Origin: CAZEBW01 sp964510205
GTDB taxonomy: Bacteria > Chloroflexota > Anaerolineae > VGOG01
Length of the DNA: 64,000 nt
Direction: 5' to 3'
Assembly (NCBI GenBank): GCA_964510205.1
Contig: CAZEBW010000011.1
Span: forward strand, 1 to 64,000
Position numbers and translations under genes: made by a program
Part shown: one piece after another, positions 33,011 through 41,249 of the stretch
How the letters are laid out: each line of letters starts with the position of its first letter
Position numbering within the stretch: position 1 is the first letter of the stretch
Notes under the pieces: generated by a model
Databases searched by the model: none
Seen by the model: only the letters and a program-made list of their open reading frames with translations
What the model was told of the DNA's origin: nothing

Positions 33011-34327
33011 GGCTTCGCCTTGATCAGGTGTCATGCCGCGGTAATCACGCAGCGTACCATCCATCACTATCAGCGGCACCTCCAGCAGATCGAGCTGGCG
33101 GTCTTGCTCCACGTCAAAAGGCTGAAAGGGATGGCAGGTACCACAACGAAAGCCCTCGTGATCAGCATAAGTCATCGTCGAGTCATAAGACAATCCTACC
33201 TGTTCCCAATGTCGCCAGGTATTGGGAACTCGAAAACGCAAATAATGCTGCCGGCCACCATACCGTGTCTCCCCCAAGATAGCATCCAGGCGTGCCTTCT
33301 CCCACGCGAGCTTTTCTGGGTTATCGAAGGTCTCATAACCGGCGTGCAAGCCGACCTCGAAACCTCGTTCGCGCAGGTCTTCGATGCAGCGCCTGAGCAA
33401 CGGCGAGGCCGGATCATACTGGTTGGCAAAAGGGCCAGGTTCAGCAGCCATGAAATAGAAAGCGTTACTGTTAATGCCGTGCTGCTGGGATAACTCCGCT
33501 AAATCGTAAATTCCCTGGAAATAACTGGCCCGCTGAGGCGACAGGGTTTCGGTGATGGCTTCAAGGCCGGTCTGCCAGGCGCACCTGAGACTGCGGCGTT
33601 TGAGCAGATCCCCAACGAAGGTGCGGATGGCTTGATACGGATTGTCGAAACGACGGACGTGATCTATATCGTGGCTGAGCTTGACGGTAAAGCGGCGCGT
33701 TTGGGGTTGCCAGCCTGGCAGCAGTACTTTCAGCCACTGGCGCAGGATCAGGGCGTATTCATCCACAATCGGCCGATCCAGAAATCTTTGCTTATAGGCT
33801 ACGCTGGCCGTAGCGGGAAAGCGCTCGTGCTGGTCACGGGCCGGCATCACTGTCTCCTCCCAACGGGAGAGCATAAAGAAGGCAGCGGCAGTGATGTCGG
33901 CGTAGAATACCACAATGCCATCCGGGCGCAACTCAGCGAAGGGCTTGCAGCCGTCTTCGTATCCTTCGCCCCAGAATAGTACTGGAATTGGATCATCGAA
34001 GGGCAGTTGGGCACCTCGGGGCGCGACTTCATTGGCTGGCAGCCAGTCCAAGCCGCGCGGCGCACGTTCCAACAAGGCCCACCAAGCAGCATCGCTACAC
34101 GGCACAACAATGATACCTGGGCGATTAGGGTGAACTTGATCGGGTTTGGCGTAATGCACAGGAACTCCTAACCCCTCGAGGCCAGTGCCCTGCGGGTCGC
34201 CTCCTGTTACGCCCGCTCGCTGGGCCAGTTGACGCCAGGTGTACTCAACAGCAGTCTCTGTCAATATGGGCAGAAGCCGGTTCACAGTCACCAATTCAAC
34301 GCTTCCCAAACGCCTTGGGCAAAACAC
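32831..34327 (-). CDS. Polysaccharide deacetylase family protein, 498 aa
   Basis: The N-terminal half (1-190) is a domain of the type seen in front of some carbohydrate deacetylases (PNRPGIIVVPCSDAAWWALL, DDPIPVLFWGEGYEDGCKPF). The C-terminal half has the NodB-type barrel with FTVKLSHDIDHVRRFDNPYQ (metal Asp/His), NSNAFYFMAAEPGPFANQYD, EVGLHAGYETFDNPEKLAWE and QHYLRFRVPNTWRHWEQVGL. These are features of Polysacc_deac proteins of exopolysaccharide loci, which remove N-acetyl or remodel chains in the periplasm. The C-terminus FTLLWHNSSLDGEWRVWAEM is followed by 14 residues encoded in the next copy of a 151-bp repeat, so the natural end was altered. Confidence 0.82.
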   Translation of the reverse strand: MFCPRRLGSVELVTVNRLLPILTETAVEYTWRQLAQRAGVTGGDPQGTGLEGLGVPVHYAKPDQVHPNRPGIIVVPCSDAAWWALLERAPRGLDWLPANEVAPRGAQLPFDDPIPVLFWGEGYEDGCKPFAELRPDGIVVFYADITAAAFFMLSRWEETVMPARDQHERFPATASVAYKQRFLDRPIVDEYALILRQWLKVLLPGWQPQTRRFTVKLSHDIDHVRRFDNPYQAIRTFVGDLLKRRSLRCAWQTGLEAITETLSPQRASYFQGIYDLAELSQQHGINSNAFYFMAAEPGPFANQYDPASPLLRRCIEDLRERGFEVGLHAGYETFDNPEKLAWEKARLDAILGETRYGGRQHYLRFRVPNTWRHWEQVGLSYDSTMTYADHEGFRCGTCHPFQPFDVEQDRQLDLLEVPLIVMDGTLRDYRGMTPDQGEAHILELARRCQQVEGTFTLLWHNSSLDGEWRVWAEMYRRIVEMLAGMQDRGTRAGTGAAV

Positions 34328-34334
34328 CCACGGA

Positions 34335-35255
34335 TTATCGTCCCTGCGCTATTCTCCGTAGAATTGCCTTGATATATTTCCGCGGACTTCTTTTCAGCAG
34401 ATGGTAATACACGCCTATTCTTGAACCACTTGAAAACTCCCAGGTCAATCTACAGTCTACACAAGCAGGATCGTCACAGAAGAAAAAGGTCGGATCCTTA
34501 GATAGTATTTCCAATTCCACGTCCAATGTTTTCCTCATATCAGTAATCTTGCTTTCCGCATGACCAACCTTTCCCTCACTCAGTATCGCTCCCGCCTCCC
34601 GATATAGAGGGATGAAGTTGATCAGTCCTTTTGCACATGCCCCAGACCAATTCCTTTCAAATGTGACAATCTCGCCTTTCTCGTTGCGATAGTTCACACC
34701 AGCTCGTGGCCGCTTCTGGTGAAAACCTAGCGCCCCGATTGCCACGTGCGTTGTACCCACGCCCACCACCTTTTCATCCGTACCGAGCTTCAAATTCCGC
34801 CCTCCTATTTCACACATAACGCGCAGCACATCGTATGCGTAACTGTCTGGGGTGTGGTTTTGCGTCAACTCTTCGGCCATAGCGCCAATGGCCACAAACT
34901 TTTGTACTGGATGCAGGCTGCGGAAAGCGTTGGGGTATTTTATCATCGCATTGGCAACGGCACCCGCATAGGATGGGGTCCAACGACCGCTGATTTTCTC
35001 AGCGTTTTCCCTGCTCAATGGCAACGGATACACGCGGACAAAGGAATCCGTGACAATAGTACCCTCTGGACCGACCACCTCCAATAATGCATCAATCAGG
35101 GTGTTTGGCCCTCCCTCCACATACCCTACTGACTTGAGCGAGACCTTGACATTCAATAGGTCTCCAGCCCGCACACCAAGGCTCTTCAAGTCAGCGACAA
35201 GGTGATCCTTGGTAATCGTTTCGCCTCTGTCTTGGACTCTATTATTGGAAGCCAT
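34335..35255 (-). CDS. AAC(3)-like N-acyltransferase, 306 aa
   Basis: The antibiotic-NAT fold: KDHLVADLKSLGVRAGDLLN (17-36), VSLKSVGYVEGGPNTLIDAL (typical S-x-x-x-x-G-x-x-x-G-G motif), LLEVVGPEGTIVTDSF, SLHPVQKFVAIGAMAEELTQ and VGVGTTHVAIGALGFH. AAC(3) enzymes acetylate aminoglycosides, but members in polysaccharide loci act on amino sugars. The C-terminal PTFFFCDDPACVDCRLTWEF adds a Cys-rich element (C-x-x-x-x-C-x-x-C-like) that could bind metal. With the CitE-like lyase and MaoC protein next to it, it may transfer an unusual acyl group rather than confer drug resistance. Confidence 0.78.
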   Translation of the reverse strand: MASNNRVQDRGETITKDHLVADLKSLGVRAGDLLNVKVSLKSVGYVEGGPNTLIDALLEVVGPEGTIVTDSFVRVYPLPLSRENAEKISGRWTPSYAGAVANAMIKYPNAFRSLHPVQKFVAIGAMAEELTQNHTPDSYAYDVLRVMCEIGGRNLKLGTDEKVVGVGTTHVAIGALGFHQKRPRAGVNYRNEKGEIVTFERNWSGACAKGLINFIPLYREAGAILSEGKVGHAESKITDMRKTLDVELEILSKDPTFFFCDDPACVDCRLTWEFSSGSRIGVYYHLLKRSPRKYIKAILRRIAQGR

Positions 35256-35291
35256 CTCTACCCTCTGATATTCTTCACTCTGTTGTCGAAA

Positions 35292-36203
35292 TCAGAATCC
35301 ACGGAATTCTTCAAACGCCTTGATAGCATTATACCTTCTCAAAAGATTCTTGTGACGCTTGAGTGTAGGAGGAGAGATGAAGACACCACGAGATACTGCA
35401 ATACCCCGATCGCTGGCGACCGCCTCCTCTGCGAGTTTCACCATTTCCCTAGCTTCTTCTACCTTGGTCTCCGCCGGTGTATACATCTCCCGAGCGATGT
35501 CAATCTGACGAGGAGTCATGACCAACATGCCTTCATAACCAAGCTCCTTTGCTTGAGCAATGTGTGTTCTCAAGCCTTCGTCATCGTGAACTTGGACATA
35601 TGGAGTATCAATAGCCGCAATTCCTGCCGCCCGAGCAGCCATTGATATAATATGCCGAGGGCAAAGAATAGGCCTTCCGCCAGGCCCGTGAGAACCTTCC
35701 ATATCCGCAAGGAAATCCTCACTGCCAAATAGGAGACCAACCACCCGGGGCGAGGCGGTAGCGATCTCGTAGGCATTTAGAATCGACTCTGGAGTCTCCA
35801 TGAGGACGATAATGTCAAAATGACCATGCTCTAGACCCAGCACTTGCTCTTTGAGTGTCAGTTGAGCATCAAACGCCTTAACATCGTCAGCAAGGTAAGC
35901 CTTGGGATAGACAAATCCGTCAATCTCCTTACACGCTACCTGATCCAGATCCAACAAAGTCAGGCCGCTTTCCATCGGGTTAATGCGAACCATCACTGGA
36001 TACTTGCTATTCAGGTGTTTAGTCGCACACTCTACTATGTTATTCCTGGCAAACCCTTTTTTGCTCTCAGGAACGGCATCTTCAAGATCCAGCACAATAC
36101 AATCCGCATCAGAAGTAAACGCTTTCTGGAGGTACCTGTCAATGTGACCGGCAGTGAACAGTACCGTTCTTAGAATCCATGGGCCGGGATACGGTTTAGT
36201 CAT
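35292..36203 (-). CDS. CitE-like (HpcH/HpaI) acyl-CoA lyase, 303 aa
   Basis: A TIM-barrel lyase of the citrate-lyase beta / malyl-CoA lyase group. TVLFTAGHIDRYLQKAFTSD (13-32) and DCIVLDLEDAVPESKKGFAR (33-52, metal Asp) are followed by VMVRINPMESG, FDIIVLMETPESILNAYEIA (metal Glu), VVGLLFGSEDFLADMEGSHG (metal Asp) and IAAIDTPYVQVHDDEGLRTH. Such enzymes cleave or form C-C bonds of acyl-CoA esters such as malyl-CoA. Its stop overlaps the MaoC start (one base shared at 36203). In a polysaccharide locus this suggests synthesis of a hydroxy-acid or unsaturated acyl group for sugar decoration. Confidence 0.85.
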   Translation of the reverse strand: MTKPYPGPWILRTVLFTAGHIDRYLQKAFTSDADCIVLDLEDAVPESKKGFARNNIVECATKHLNSKYPVMVRINPMESGLTLLDLDQVACKEIDGFVYPKAYLADDVKAFDAQLTLKEQVLGLEHGHFDIIVLMETPESILNAYEIATASPRVVGLLFGSEDFLADMEGSHGPGGRPILCPRHIISMAARAAGIAAIDTPYVQVHDDEGLRTHIAQAKELGYEGMLVMTPRQIDIAREMYTPAETKVEEAREMVKLAEEAVASDRGIAVSRGVFISPPTLKRHKNLLRRYNAIKAFEEFRGF

Positions 36204-36682
36204 CAGAGCGCCTCCTTTGGTCTTCGTGGAATAAGGACTGAACGTTGAAACGTCAAAACCAACTCACGATTTTGGTTATAGGCTCGGGTCTCAACCCTGA
36301 CTATACCGCGATCGGGCTTGGACCTGGACGGCCGTACTGAGAGCACGGTCGTTTCAGCATATATGGTGTCGCCAATGAAGACAGGTCCCTCGTGCTTTAC
36401 CTCATGATAAGACAGGTTGGCAATGGCCTTGCCACTCACATCGCGAACCGTCATCCCAACGATCAACGAGAATACCAGCGGCCCAACAACCAGAACCTTG
36501 CCGTGCTGGGCTGCCCTAGCGTACTCGATGTCTAAATGGACAGGGTGATGGTTCATAGTGATGAGGCAAAATAGATTATTGTCACTCTCGGTAATCGTTT
36601 TGCCGGGCCAATGGATGTATACGTCGCCTTGTTCAAAGTCTTCGAAGTATCTACCAAATTGTAATGCCTTATTTATTGCCAT
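36203..36682 (-). CDS. MaoC-type hydratase, 159 aa
   Basis: A hot-dog-fold enoyl-CoA hydratase-like protein: FGRYFEDFEQGDVYIHWPGK (8-27), FCLITMNHHPVHLDIEYARA (40-59), VVGPLVFSLIVGMTVRDVSG and FIGDTIYAETTVLSVRPSRS. The classic hydratase-2 motif T-G-D-x-N-P-L-H reads T-M-N-H-H-P-V-H here: the catalytic histidine is kept but the aspartate position is asparagine. The same variant is known from MaoC proteins paired with CitE-like lyases, such as beta-methylmalyl-CoA dehydratase-type proteins. It is translationally coupled to the lyase. A second, classical MaoC protein is at 51738. Confidence 0.82.
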   Translation of the reverse strand: MAINKALQFGRYFEDFEQGDVYIHWPGKTITESDNNLFCLITMNHHPVHLDIEYARAAQHGKVLVVGPLVFSLIVGMTVRDVSGKAIANLSYHEVKHEGPVFIGDTIYAETTVLSVRPSRSKPDRGIVRVETRAYNQNRELVLTFQRSVLIPRRPKEAL

Positions 36683-36733
36683 CGCTCAATGCCTCCTGTA
36701 TGCGAATAAACGCAGGAAGGCTTTTATGCCTCC

Positions 36734-38269
36734 CTACTTCCTCCCAACAGAATTCGAGTGAACTCGTTTGTTCTGAATCCCCACACTGCCAAGAACACGA
36801 CGTATCTGCGGATCACTCTTGAACACATACAGTGAGTATATCCCAAGAATAGTACACGCCATTCCCACCAGGATTACTGAATGCACACCAAGAGATTTCA
36901 CAATAGTCAGAAAAACACCAACGGGAATGAATAAGATAAAAGTGGAAAGCAGAATCCCACCACTCCTAGACCATGGCACACCAGAGGCAGCCAGGAGTAC
37001 CAAGTTGAGACCACCATACGTAAGAAACCCTGATACGGCAAACAAGATTAGCGCTACATGGACATTTCCCAACAAACCACCTATCCAGAGTGAGACAAGT
37101 CGCATGGTAAAGGTAAAGATGTTGAAAATGAGACCATATTCTTGCTTCTCAAGCACGCTTACCAGTGTAAACAGTGGCGATGAGATGAACCAGAAGAACA
37201 TCCAAATACTCAGAATCTGGACATATACACCAGCTTCTGCCCAATTATCGCCGAGAACAACGACAAAGATATCTCGTCCAATAAACGTCAGCAATAGCAT
37301 AGGAAACAATCCCAGCGTGACGAGACGCTGAAAGGTGCTCTCCACCACAGCAGAAAGTGTACCATCTACTTTCGCTTCAGCAGCACGCTGAAAAAAGACC
37401 TGCGCAATGGCACTACCAATCAGGCTCATTGGCAAACGGAGCAGACGGGTGCCTAGAGAATAATAGCCAACTACCTCGGAAGAGAAAAACGCCATTAGAA
37501 GAAAAACAGGCATATGCCATGAAATACTGTTCAACAGTGCAGACCATGTACTGTACAAAGGGAATTTGCGGTGCTGCTTGAGCCCTAGAACCATATCCCG
37601 CCAACTGATACTGTGCCGAAACAATGATTTGTCGTCCCGCCAAATCTGCCCACTCAGCACCAGTGTAGACGCCACCGAACCAATGACACCTGCGCTGATC
37701 AAGCTACCCCCAGTCACATAACCGGCATAGCCAGCACCAAGTTGTACAATACTTGTAGTCACTGAACTAGTGACGCGAGCGATGGACAAACGGCCAAAAT
37801 GTCCCGTGCGGGAGTTCCAGTAATTCAAAGCCTGGAACACACCCGCCACAAACACGGCCAACGGCACCAACCAAAGATACGATCCCAGTTCGGGCACACT
37901 TAGCCAGTGCACCAATGATTGCCGTCCCAGCCAAACCGTCAGCCCCGTTAAGCTACTGACAAGAACAACAAATCCCAAACTGACACTCAACAGATTAGCA
38001 GCCTTCTCGTCACTCTCAGGCAGCATAATTGAGGCTTCGTAGCGCATACAGACAATCACACTGATAATACTGGTGATGGAAGCAAACAGAGCCGACAAAC
38101 CAAAAGCCTCAGGCGCATACAACCGAGTCAGAAGCGGTGCCACCAGTATGCCCAACACCTGAGCGAACGTGGTGCCGCCTACCAGTTTCAAAACGTCACC
38201 GGCAAAGCTGGCCTTCCTACGACTGTGGGTAGAGGTTACCGGTTCAGCAATGATTTCACTCTCAGCCAA
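36734..38269 (-). CDS. Wzx-type polysaccharide flippase, 511 aa
   Basis: An MVF/MATE-superfamily exporter of the PST group with about 12-14 membrane spans. It begins SFAGDVLKLVGGTTFAQVLG (21-40) with the typical first-helix motif and has ILVAPLLTRLYAPEAFGLSA, CMRYEASIMLPESDEKAANL and QVFFQRAAEAKVDGTLSAVV. Wzx proteins move undecaprenyl-linked repeat units across the membrane for polymerisation by Wzy. The presence of a flippase and an O-antigen polymerase/ligase-like protein (16012) argues for a Wzx/Wzy-type pathway. It ends 52 bases before the MaoC gene and starts next to the wecB stop. Confidence 0.9.
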   Translation of the reverse strand: MAESEIIAEPVTSTHSRRKASFAGDVLKLVGGTTFAQVLGILVAPLLTRLYAPEAFGLSALFASITSIISVIVCMRYEASIMLPESDEKAANLLSVSLGFVVLVSSLTGLTVWLGRQSLVHWLSVPELGSYLWLVPLAVFVAGVFQALNYWNSRTGHFGRLSIARVTSSVTTSIVQLGAGYAGYVTGGSLISAGVIGSVASTLVLSGQIWRDDKSLFRHSISWRDMVLGLKQHRKFPLYSTWSALLNSISWHMPVFLLMAFFSSEVVGYYSLGTRLLRLPMSLIGSAIAQVFFQRAAEAKVDGTLSAVVESTFQRLVTLGLFPMLLLTFIGRDIFVVVLGDNWAEAGVYVQILSIWMFFWFISSPLFTLVSVLEKQEYGLIFNIFTFTMRLVSLWIGGLLGNVHVALILFAVSGFLTYGGLNLVLLAASGVPWSRSGGILLSTFILFIPVGVFLTIVKSLGVHSVILVGMACTILGIYSLYVFKSDPQIRRVLGSVGIQNKRVHSNSVGRK

Positions 38270-38270
38270 G

Positions 38271-39362
38271 TTAACTCCTGTTGCTCAAGGTGGAAACACA
38301 ACGCTCTGCTGCACACCCAGTCCCATAGACCATAGGCCGCGCTGCCGGCGGGCGGAAGGTCCGCACTGCTTCTGCAATCTGCCGCACGTTTGCACCAGCC
38401 AATAGGTTCCATCCAGCCTCTACCGTCTCCACCCACTCGGTCTCGGGCCGCAAGGTCACGCACGGCACGCCAAAGAAGTATGCCTCCTTCTGCATACCTC
38501 CAGAGTCCGTCAGAATCATTCGGGCATGCTGCTCTAGCATCAGCATATCCAGGTAGCCCACCGGCTCAATCAATTTCACGTTCCACGTTTCACTTTTCAC
38601 GTTCGACAGGCCGAATTCAGCCATCTGCTGGCGAGTACGGGGGTGGACAGGGAAGATTATAGGCTCCTCGATTTTGGCAAAGGCAGACAGGATGTTGCGC
38701 AGGTTCTCGGGGTTGTCCGTGTTGTAGGGCCGATGGACAGTTGCCAACAGATAGCTTTTCGGCTTCAAGTCCAAATCTTGCAGGATCGTCGAGCGCTGGC
38801 GGGCAATCTCGGCAAACTGCAAAACTGCATCATACATCGTGTCGCCCACCAGGTGCACGCCGACGCGATGGTCTTTATCGCACGTAATCCCTTCCCTGGC
38901 CAAGTTGTCCACCGCCGTTTGGGTGGGGCAGAAGAGCAGGTCGGCACAGTGATCAGTGAGAACCCGGTTGTGCTCCTCAGGCATCTCCCTATTGAAGGAG
39001 CGCAGGCCCGCCTCCACGTGGGCCAGCAGGATGCACAACTTGCAGGCCGCCAGCGCTCCAGCCAGGGTGGAGTTGGTGTCGCCGTAGACCAGCACCCAAT
39101 CAGGCTTCTCGGCCAATAGTACCTCTTCAATCCGTATCAGCATCTGCCCCGTCTGCCAGCCGTGGGAGCCAGAGCCAACCCCCAGGTTGTAGTCCGGCTC
39201 TGGCATGTCCAGTTCTCGAAAGAACACCGCCGACATCTCGTCGTCGTAGTGCTGGCCGGTGTGCACCAATATCTCAGTATGCCCGGCGGCCCGCAAGGCT
39301 TTCCCCACCGGCGCGGCTTTGATGAATTGGGGGCGAGCACCGACAATGGAGACAACCTTCAT
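38271..39362 (-). CDS. wecB: UDP-GlcNAc-type 2-epimerase (WecB/WbpI-like)
   Basis: Non-hydrolysing 2-epimerase that inverts C2 of UDP-N-acetylglucosamine-type sugars. The 363 residues show SIVGARPQFIKAAPVGKALR (5-24), LVHTGQHYDDEMSAVFFREL, LVYGDTNSTLAGALAACKL, AHVEAGLRSFNREMPEEHNR, TVHRPYNTDNPENL and DSGGMQKEAYFFGVPCVTLR, all diagnostic. Given the neighbouring WbpB/D/E-type genes it more likely acts as WbpI, on UDP-GlcNAc3NAcA, than as WecB on UDP-GlcNAc; the sequence alone does not decide. Residues about 253-263 (SNVKSETWNVK) are an in-frame dispersed repeat just before LIEPVGYLDML. Confidence 0.9.
   Translation of the reverse strand: MKVVSIVGARPQFIKAAPVGKALRAAGHTEILVHTGQHYDDEMSAVFFRELDMPEPDYNLGVGSGSHGWQTGQMLIRIEEVLLAEKPDWVLVYGDTNSTLAGALAACKLCILLAHVEAGLRSFNREMPEEHNRVLTDHCADLLFCPTQTAVDNLAREGITCDKDHRVGVHLVGDTMYDAVLQFAEIARQRSTILQDLDLKPKSYLLATVHRPYNTDNPENLRNILSAFAKIEEPIIFPVHPRTRQQMAEFGLSNVKSETWNVKLIEPVGYLDMLMLEQHARMILTDSGGMQKEAYFFGVPCVTLRPETEWVETVEAGWNLLAGANVRQIAEAVRTFRPPAARPMVYGTGCAAERCVSTLSNRS
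38575..38605. repeat. TTCACGTTCCACGTTTCAC repeat inside wecB
   Basis: Direct CACGTT words of the same family as 8346, 45160 and 62198, in frame in the epimerase gene. Confidence 0.75.
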
Positions 39363-40483
39363 CTGCTGTAAAACTCCCGAATGGCCTGAGCAACCTCTTG
39401 CTGCTGAGCCTCGGTTAACTCCGGATACATAGGCAACGAGAGCACCTCTCGGCTGGCCACCTCACTCACCAGCAGGCTGCCCTCTCCATAGCCCAGACCG
39501 GCATAGAGCCCCTGAAGGTGCAGGGGAACCGGATAATAGATCATCGTGCCAATCCCACGCTCCTTCAGATAAGCAGCCAGAGCATCCCGCTGTTCAGCCC
39601 TAATCGTGTATTGATGATAGACGTGATAGACATCGGGCGATTTGTAAGGCATGGTCACCGGCAATCCGGCTAACAGTTCGTTGTATCGCTGTGCTACTTG
39701 CCGTCGCGCCTCGTTCCAGCCATCCAGGTACTTGAGCTTTACCCCCAGGATGGCCGCCTGCAAGCTGTCCAAACGGCTGTTGAAGCCCAGCACCTCAGCA
39801 TGGTATTTCCTCTTGCTGCCCTGCCGGCGCAGGACGTCAACCTTCTCCGCCAGCGCTGCATCATTGGTCACCACCATCCCCCCATCGCCATAGGCCCCCA
39901 GGTTCTTGGTGGGGTAAAAGCTCAGACAACCAGCATGGCCCATGCAGCCGACCCGCCGGCCCTTGCTACGTCCTGAGCCTGTCGAAGGGTAGCGAGCACC
40001 TACAGCCTGGGCAGCGTCCTCAATCACGTACAACCCGTGCGCCTCCGCCAGTTCCATGATCGGGTCCATATCTGCTGGATGGCCGTACAGGTGCACTGGA
40101 ACAATCGCCTTCGTGCGCTCCGTGATAGCCTCCTCGATGGCTGTTGGATCAATATTGTAGGTTCGGGGATCAATATCCACGAAGACCGCCCTGGCCCCGC
40201 AGTGGGAGATGGTGTTGGCCGTAGCGATGAAGGTGAAGGGTGTGGTGATCACCTCGTCGCCCGGGCCGATGCCCAGCGCCGTCAGCGTCAGGCGCAGCGC
40301 ATCCGTCCCCGAGGCCACCCCCACCCCATATTTGCAGCCGCAATAGGCGGCTACCTTCTGTTCCAGTTCCCGCACGGTTGGCCCCAGGATGAACTGCCCG
40401 CTCTCCAGCACCCCGGCCATGGCGGCGTCAATCTCGTCTTTGATGGATTCGTACTGTGCTTTCAGGTCGAGAATAGGGATCAC
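39359..40483 (-). CDS. DegT aminotransferase, WbpE/WlbC type, 374 aa
   Basis: A PLP-dependent transaminase that in this pathway converts UDP-3-keto-GlcNAcA to UDP-3-amino-GlcNAcA. I start it at a GTG (40483) with AAGGAG seven bases upstream, giving IPILDLKAQYESIKDEID, the usual WbpE start; an ATG 10 codons earlier is also possible. Motifs: GVASGTDALRLTLTALGIGP, EVITTPFTFIATANTISHCG, LYVIEDAAQAVGARY (PLP-ring Asp) and SFYPTKNLGAYGDGGMVVTN with the Schiff-base lysine. Residues about 165-172 (PSTGSGRS) are an in-frame repeat directly after GARY, close to the active-site loop. It overlaps wecB by 4 bases. Confidence 0.92.
   Translation of the reverse strand: MIPILDLKAQYESIKDEIDAAMAGVLESGQFILGPTVRELEQKVAAYCGCKYGVGVASGTDALRLTLTALGIGPGDEVITTPFTFIATANTISHCGARAVFVDIDPRTYNIDPTAIEEAITERTKAIVPVHLYGHPADMDPIMELAEAHGLYVIEDAAQAVGARYPSTGSGRSKGRRVGCMGHAGCLSFYPTKNLGAYGDGGMVVTNDAALAEKVDVLRRQGSKRKYHAEVLGFNSRLDSLQAAILGVKLKYLDGWNEARRQVAQRYNELLAGLPVTMPYKSPDVYHVYHQYTIRAEQRDALAAYLKERGIGTMIYYPVPLHLQGLYAGLGYGEGSLLVSEVASREVLSLPMYPELTEAQQQEVAQAIREFYSR
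39970..39989. repeat. GTCCTGAGCCTGTCGAAGGG repeat inside the WbpE-type gene
   Basis: A perfect copy of the commonest dispersed repeat in the window, inserted in frame next to the PLP-binding segment. Confidence 0.85.
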
Positions 40484-40595
40484 CCTTGTCTCCTTCACGC
40501 TATCTGGCGGCAATCATCTGCTACTCGTCACAGGCTTATTTATGCACACGGTTCCTTTGGCAAAATCGAGCTTGACCTGTGCTCCTGCTCCCCTG

Positions 40596-40823
40596 CTAAG
40601 CCGGGGCCATTTCGGCAAGCGAAGGCGTGAGCATGACCTCGAATTGAACCTTATGCCGCAACACTTCCGAGGCGTCCAGCACTTCAATGCCAAGCAACCT
40701 CCCCTGCCTGTCGAAATCAGCGTGTACGCCAGGCATCACGGTCTCAGTCTTTGCCGCCCTCTCCCCCGGAAGACCAAACCAGATATACAACAGATCCCGA
40801 ACCGAATCGTATTCAATCTTCAT
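40596..40823 (-). CDS. DUF2283 protein, 75 aa (antitoxin-like)
   Basis: MKIEYDSVRDLLYIWFGLPG (1-20) and VHADFDRQGRLLGIEVLDAS (about 33-52) followed by an EVL motif are the DUF2283 pattern. DUF2283 proteins are often encoded directly behind DUF4258 genes and are thought to be antitoxins of small ribonuclease-like toxins. Here the upstream partner (40825-41145) is present but broken by a dispersed repeat. The stop of that frame (TGA at 40825-40827) is next to this ATG (40823). It could now be an orphan antitoxin. Confidence 0.8.
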   Translation of the reverse strand: MKIEYDSVRDLLYIWFGLPGERAAKTETVMPGVHADFDRQGRLLGIEVLDASEVLRHKVQFEVMLTPSLAEMAPA

Positions 40824-40824
40824 T

Positions 40825-41145
40825 TCAACTTACCCCCTTGGGAAACCTCGCCCATACCGGGCCTTCGTCGTCAACAAGATAAGTCCCTCATCGGTCACTT
40901 TGTAGTACACCGTCACCTCTTTCTCATGATAGAATTGCCCTTCCCATTCTGCCTCATACCGGAACACCTTCACCCTACCCCGTGTACCGGGTTTGGCGTC
41001 AATAGCTTCCCAGCCCTCATTCAGAGCCTGTCCTGAGCCTGCCGAAGGGTTCGTTCAATCTCCCCCCGGGTAACGCCGCGCTGACGCATCCGTGCCCGTA
41101 GGTGGGGATGTAAGTCCGCCTGGCTGATCCGAACCCTTCCCCCCT
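40825..41145 (-). pseudogene. DUF4258-like toxin gene broken by a dispersed repeat
   Basis: The 5' part reads RISQADLHPHLRARMRQRGV, then TRGEIERT, the DUF4258 N-terminal pattern (I-S-x-H-x-x-x-R-M-x-x-R-G-I-T-x-x-E-I). Beyond a copy of the CCTGAGC...GAAGG repeat (41026-41049) the frame changes and reads LNEGWEAIDAKPGTRGRVKV, FRYEAEWEGQFYHEKEVTVY and YKVTDEGLILLTTKARYG, the DUF4258 C-terminal strands. The insertion length is not a multiple of three, so the toxin is truncated at EIERTLRQAQDRL. Excising it would restore one frame of about 100 codons. Confidence 0.75.
41026..41049. repeat. GCCTGTCCTGAGCCTGCCGAAGGG repeat breaking the DUF4258 gene
   Basis: Copy of the TGTCCTGAGC family located inside the toxin-like gene; it shifts the frame. 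Confidence 0.85.
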
Positions 41146-41157
41146 TGCTCCCTTGCC

Positions 41158-41179
41158 TGTCCTGAGCCCAGTCGAAAGG
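41158..41179. repeat. TGTCCTGAGCCCAGTCGAAAGG repeat
   Basis: Another copy of the family, upstream of the broken DUF4258 gene and followed by a pyrimidine-rich low-complexity run (CTTCCCTGCTCCC-type words to about 41245). Confidence 0.85.
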
Positions 41180-41249
41180 CTCTCTCGCTTCCCTGCTCCC
41201 TTTCCCCTCTCCACCCTTCATCCTCCACCTTCCCTCTTCCCCTTTCCAC

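Noticed and set aside
34335..35255. Acquired aminoglycoside resistance gene
   Set aside because: The AAC(3) fold is clear but the gene is embedded in a glycan locus beside acyl-CoA enzymes, with no mobile or resistance context.
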